Of a DNA stretch of 64,000 bases, positions 61,500 to 64,000 are shown piece after piece. Made by a program: the position numbers and the translations under genes. The stretch comes from Halogranum rubrum (GTDB lineage: Archaea > Halobacteriota > Halobacteria > Halobacteriales > Haloferacaceae): the NCBI RefSeq assembly GCF_900114455.1, contig NZ_FOTC01000002.1, positions 467,012 through 531,011 on the forward strand. Direction: 5' to 3'. Position 1 is the stretch's first letter. Every line of letters starts with the position of its first letter. The notes under the pieces are model-generated. The model worked only from the letters and a program-made list of their open reading frames with translations. It made no database searches and was not told the DNA's origin.

Positions 61500-62738
61500 T
61501 CAGAACTCCCCGGCAACGATGTCGGCGACGCGCTGTCTGTCGAACAGTGTCTGCGCGGGTACGTCACCCAGTCCGGGGTACTCTCCGAACTGTTCCGGGT
61601 ACTGTTGCTGTGCGAGCATCTCGGTCTGGAACAGGTTGATGATTGGGCCCTGCTCGGCAGTGCCACCGGGATAGAGGTTCTCCTCTTGCACTGCGGTCAA
61701 CTCTTGGCCGACTTCGTCGTTCACCATGGGTTCGGTGAAGCGCGACTCGAAGGCCTCCTGTTCGTAGGTGACGCCCCAGTGGAAGACGATAATCTCGGGG
61801 TCGACCTCCAACAGAGTCTCGTAGTCCGTCTTCCCGTACTCGCCAGTCTCGACGCCTTCGAAGGCGTTCTTGATTCCGAGGTCACGGTACTGCTTCATCT
61901 CGTATCCCGCCGTGGTCGGGTCCATCGCGTAGAAGACGCCCTTTCCGGGGTCGGAACCGCCGTTCATCAAGGCGATACTGGGCCGCTCCGACTCCGGAGG
62001 GAGGGCGTCTTCGACCTGCGTCTGAACCTCCTCGTGCAGCGTCGCGAACGCCTCGTACCGCTCCGTTCGTTGGAACACTTGTGCGACCTTCTCGAACGCC
62101 TCGTAGAGCGAGTACCGCTCGTACTCGTCTCCCCACGCGTCGTCACGAGGACGCCGGATGAAGTTCCCGAAGAACGGCGCGACGTTCTCGCTGATCTCGT
62201 CGACGTCCGTCTGGTCCCAATCGAAGTAGACCTTCGGCAGGTTCGGGTCCATCAGGTGGAGGTCGGCGTCTACCTCGTAGAACACCTCTTTGTCGATACT
62301 CTCGCCGTCTGCGCGGATGTTCGTCGTCTCCGAGAGGTCCAACTCGAAGTCGGGCAACTGGCTGTAGAACCGTTCGTCCAGCAGGCGGAACGACTCTTGC
62401 GGTCGGTCGGTTCCCACGAGACCCGCACCGACGCCCAGCGCGATACCCATGTCGCCGTACCCGGATTTGTACGAGACCCACGTCTCGGGAACGGACTCGA
62501 AATCGACAGTACCCATCGGTTCCATCGACACCGAGTACGACGACTGAGACTCGGCCGTCCCCTCGCTCGTCTCTCCGGTCGTCGTGGTCGCCGCCGTCGA
62601 CTCTGCATCCGCTCCGGTCGTCGATTCGTCACCTTCTCCGTTGGAACTCCCCGTACAACCGGCGAGTGCGATACTCCCGGCGACGCCACCGGAGAGCCGT
62701 AGAAACCGTCGTCGCGTCTGGTTCGTTGATTCGTCCAT
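61500..62738 (-). CDS. Iron/siderophore ABC transporter substrate-binding lipoprotein
   Basis: A 412-residue binding protein. The Tat motif RRRFLRLSGG and lipobox LAGC predict a membrane lipoprotein, followed by a Ser/Thr/Glu-rich spacer (30-68). The class-III binding fold has its two lobes (TWVSYKSGYGDMGIALGVGAGLVG; LLEVDPEIIVFHWG). The ATG at 62738 has TTTTTATC about 27 bases upstream and a DtxR-type palindrome between the two. Iron control of this gene is therefore likely, and the ligand is probably an iron complex. Confidence 0.87.
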   Translation of the reverse strand: MDESTNQTRRRFLRLSGGVAGSIALAGCTGSSNGEGDESTTGADAESTAATTTTGETSEGTAESQSSYSVSMEPMGTVDFESVPETWVSYKSGYGDMGIALGVGAGLVGTDRPQESFRLLDERFYSQLPDFELDLSETTNIRADGESIDKEVFYEVDADLHLMDPNLPKVYFDWDQTDVDEISENVAPFFGNFIRRPRDDAWGDEYERYSLYEAFEKVAQVFQRTERYEAFATLHEEVQTQVEDALPPESERPSIALMNGGSDPGKGVFYAMDPTTAGYEMKQYRDLGIKNAFEGVETGEYGKTDYETLLEVDPEIIVFHWGVTYEQEAFESRFTEPMVNDEVGQELTAVQEENLYPGGTAEQGPIINLFQTEMLAQQQYPEQFGEYPGLGDVPAQTLFDRQRVADIVAGEF

Positions 62739-62741
62739 GGG

Positions 62742-62757
62742 TTTAGGCTCGCCTAAA
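62742..62757. promoter_or_regulatory. DtxR/IdeR-type operator 1
   Basis: TTTAGGC-TC-GCCTAAA, a perfect palindrome between the TATA box and the start codon of the substrate-binding gene. Binding would block the polymerase. The half-site TTAGGC matches known DtxR-family sites. Confidence 0.7.
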
Positions 62758-62777
62758 AGATAAAAAGCGCTTCGGAT

Positions 62778-62793
62778 TTTAGGCAGACCTAAA
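62778..62793. promoter_or_regulatory. DtxR/IdeR-type operator 2
   Basis: TTTAGGC-AG-ACCTAAA, one mismatch from a palindrome, 36 bases upstream of operator 1 and just after the ATPase stop codon. Two sites flanking the TATA box suggest tight, possibly cooperative, iron repression. Confidence 0.65.
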
Positions 62794-62794
62794 T

Positions 62795-63685
62795 TCAATC
62801 GTCGAGCGCTCGGTGTGGCGAGATGTGCGGCCCGGTCGGGTGGTCGGCGTCGACGTCGGCGTCGACCCGGAACACGTCGCGGAGCAACTCGTCGGAGACG
62901 ACCTTTCGCGGCGGTCCCCAGTCGTACAACTCGCCGTCCTTCATCGCGATGAGGTTGTCCGCGAAACGGGCGGCCTGTCCGATGTCGTGGAGGACGACGG
63001 CGACGGTGACGTCTCGTTCGCTGTTGAGCGTCCGAATCACTTCCATCACGCGCAGTTGGTGGTGGAGGTCGAGATACGTCGTCGGTTCGTCGAGGAGCAG
63101 GACGTCGGTGTCTTGGGCGAGCACCATCGCAATCCACGCGAGTTGCTTCTGCCCCCCGCTCAGGTTGCCCACTTCTTCGTCGCGGAGGTGAGTGACCCCC
63201 GCGAGTTCGAGCGCCCGCTCGACGGCCTGTTCGTCCTCGTCGTTCACGGACTCGAAGAAGCTACGGTGCGGATAGCGGCCGTGATACACCAGGTCCTCGA
63301 CGGTCAGACTTCCCGGTGCCTCGTTCTCCTGTGACAGTAGGCCGAGACGGCGTGCGAGTTCTTTCGTCCCGAGGTCACGTATCGCCGCTCCGTCGAGGAG
63401 CACGTGGCCCCGGTCGGGGTCTAACTGCTTCGCCATCGCCTTCAACAGGGTACTCTTGCCGGACCCGTTCGGCCCGACGAGCGCCGTCACCTCTCCGGCG
63501 GGGATGTCGACACGCTCGCACTCGACGACGGGTTGCTCCGTGGTCGGGTAGCCGATAGCGAGGTCCTCGCCACGGAGATGGGTACACGGCGTCTCGCTCG
63601 GTGTCTCGTCGTCGCGCTCTACATCCGTTCGTTCGGCGTTTACCTGCGCTGCGTCCTCGCTTCGTTGTATCGAGTCACCGGTCAT
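62795..63685 (-). CDS. Iron/siderophore ABC transporter ATPase
   Basis: A 296-residue FepC/FhuC-type ATPase: Walker A GPNGSGKST, Q-loop LLSQENEAPG, signature LSGGQKQ and Walker B LLLDEPTTYLDL. The first 35 residues are a charged extension without known function. It overlaps the permease gene by 4 bases and is separated from the binding-protein gene by the two operators, so that gene can be transcribed separately. Confidence 0.88.
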   Translation of the reverse strand: MTGDSIQRSEDAAQVNAERTDVERDDETPSETPCTHLRGEDLAIGYPTTEQPVVECERVDIPAGEVTALVGPNGSGKSTLLKAMAKQLDPDRGHVLLDGAAIRDLGTKELARRLGLLSQENEAPGSLTVEDLVYHGRYPHRSFFESVNDEDEQAVERALELAGVTHLRDEEVGNLSGGQKQLAWIAMVLAQDTDVLLLDEPTTYLDLHHQLRVMEVIRTLNSERDVTVAVVLHDIGQAARFADNLIAMKDGELYDWGPPRKVVSDELLRDVFRVDADVDADHPTGPHISPHRALDD

Positions 63686-64000
63686 AGTTCACCTAACTGT
63701 TGTTTCTTGCGCATGAGATAGAGGAAGTACGGTCCACCGACGAGTCCCGTGACGATGCCGACGGGAATCTGTGTCGGGTTCAGTGCCAGTCGCGCGCCGA
63801 CGTCGGCGGCGACCATCAGCGCCGGGCCGGCGAAGAGACAGCCGATGACGAGACGTTTGTAGTCGCTGCCGACGATGTTTCGGACGACGTGCGGAACGAT
63901 GAGACCGACGAAGCCGACGATTCCGGCGACTGAGATGGCGGCGCTCGCGGCCAGAATCGCGACGCCGGAGAGCGCGAATCGGACGCGCTCGACGGACATT
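63682..64000 (-). CDS. Iron/siderophore ABC permease, 5' part outside the window
   Basis: The C-terminal 105 codons of a FecCD-family permease (GIVGFVGLIVPHVVRNIVGSDYKRL, then the last helix ending PYFLYLMRKKQQLGEL). The Met at 63999 is internal; the gene runs beyond the right edge. The GFVGLIVPH segment also occurs in btuC, showing the same family. Confidence 0.9.
   Translation of the reverse strand, partial: MSVERVRFALSGVAILAASAAISVAGIVGFVGLIVPHVVRNIVGSDYKRLVIGCLFAGPALMVAADVGARLALNPTQIPVGIVTGLVGGPYFLYLMRKKQQLGEL

Overview
The window is chromosomal DNA of a halophilic archaeon (class Halobacteria, most likely order Haloferacales). It is GC-rich and encodes acidic proteins. Many genes have a TATA element about 27 bases before the start codon (leaderless transcripts). 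It also carries Tat signals, halocyanins, PGF-CTERM surface proteins with archaeosortase A, a CTAG methylase of the Zim type, fused FolC-FolP and fused PurN-PurH. The species cannot be fixed from the sequence alone. No rRNA, CRISPR array or intact transposase gene was found. One tRNA (Thr, CGT) is present.

Layout. 1-8.3 kb: the 3' part of a DRG-type GTPase, a small membrane protein, a MATE exporter, a VOC protein, a 1-kb lower-GC non-coding stretch, the S-layer glycoprotein gene and archaeosortase ArtA. 8.4-14.8 kb: diphthine synthase, two very small zinc proteins, a glutamate-cysteine ligase, the CTAG methylase, tRNA-Thr, Trm5 and a membrane-anchored winged-helix regulator. 14.9-20.2 kb: a divergent tubulin/CetZ-like protein, a transposase-less IS200/IS605-type remnant and the divergent btuCD/btuF vitamin B12 uptake genes. 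20.4-25.4 kb: SRP19-Gar1, a Bat-type regulator, a presenilin-like protease, PUA and NYN proteins and an exported M14-like peptidase. 25.5-31.5 kb: a complete lysine operon (dapA-B-D-lysA-F-E) preceded by a leader with a short ORF. 31.5-34 kb: a copper pair, a two-domain multicopper oxidase and a twin halocyanin. 34-43.9 kb: purB, purNH, several small proteins, a trypsin-like protease, folCP, an Hsp31-like protein and a purine phosphoribosyltransferase. 43.9-52.3 kb: a nine-gene Mrp-type cation/proton antiporter operon. 52.8-58.3 kb: a 1003-residue surface beta-helix protein, a PQQ sugar dehydrogenase and CoaBC. 58.4-60.6 kb: orc1/cdc6 with a replication origin. 60.6-64 kb: an FAD protein and an iron/siderophore ABC system with two DtxR-type operators.

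How the parts connect. ArtA is expected to process PGF-CTERM proteins, and two candidate substrates (the S-layer protein and BtuF) are in the window. The dap/lys genes overlap by 4 bases almost throughout and form one transcription unit. The Mrp genes are likewise overlapped. The origin has three ORB-like repeats on one side and two inverted ones on the other, around an AT-rich centre, next to its own initiator gene. The most unusual items are the multicopper oxidase with type-1 copper ligands in both domains, the tubulin-like protein with a damaged T7 loop, the His-rich loop in an antiporter subunit, the duplicated C-terminal module of the beta-helix protein, the lysine-operon leader and the cluster of TTGTGAA heptamers before the S-layer gene.
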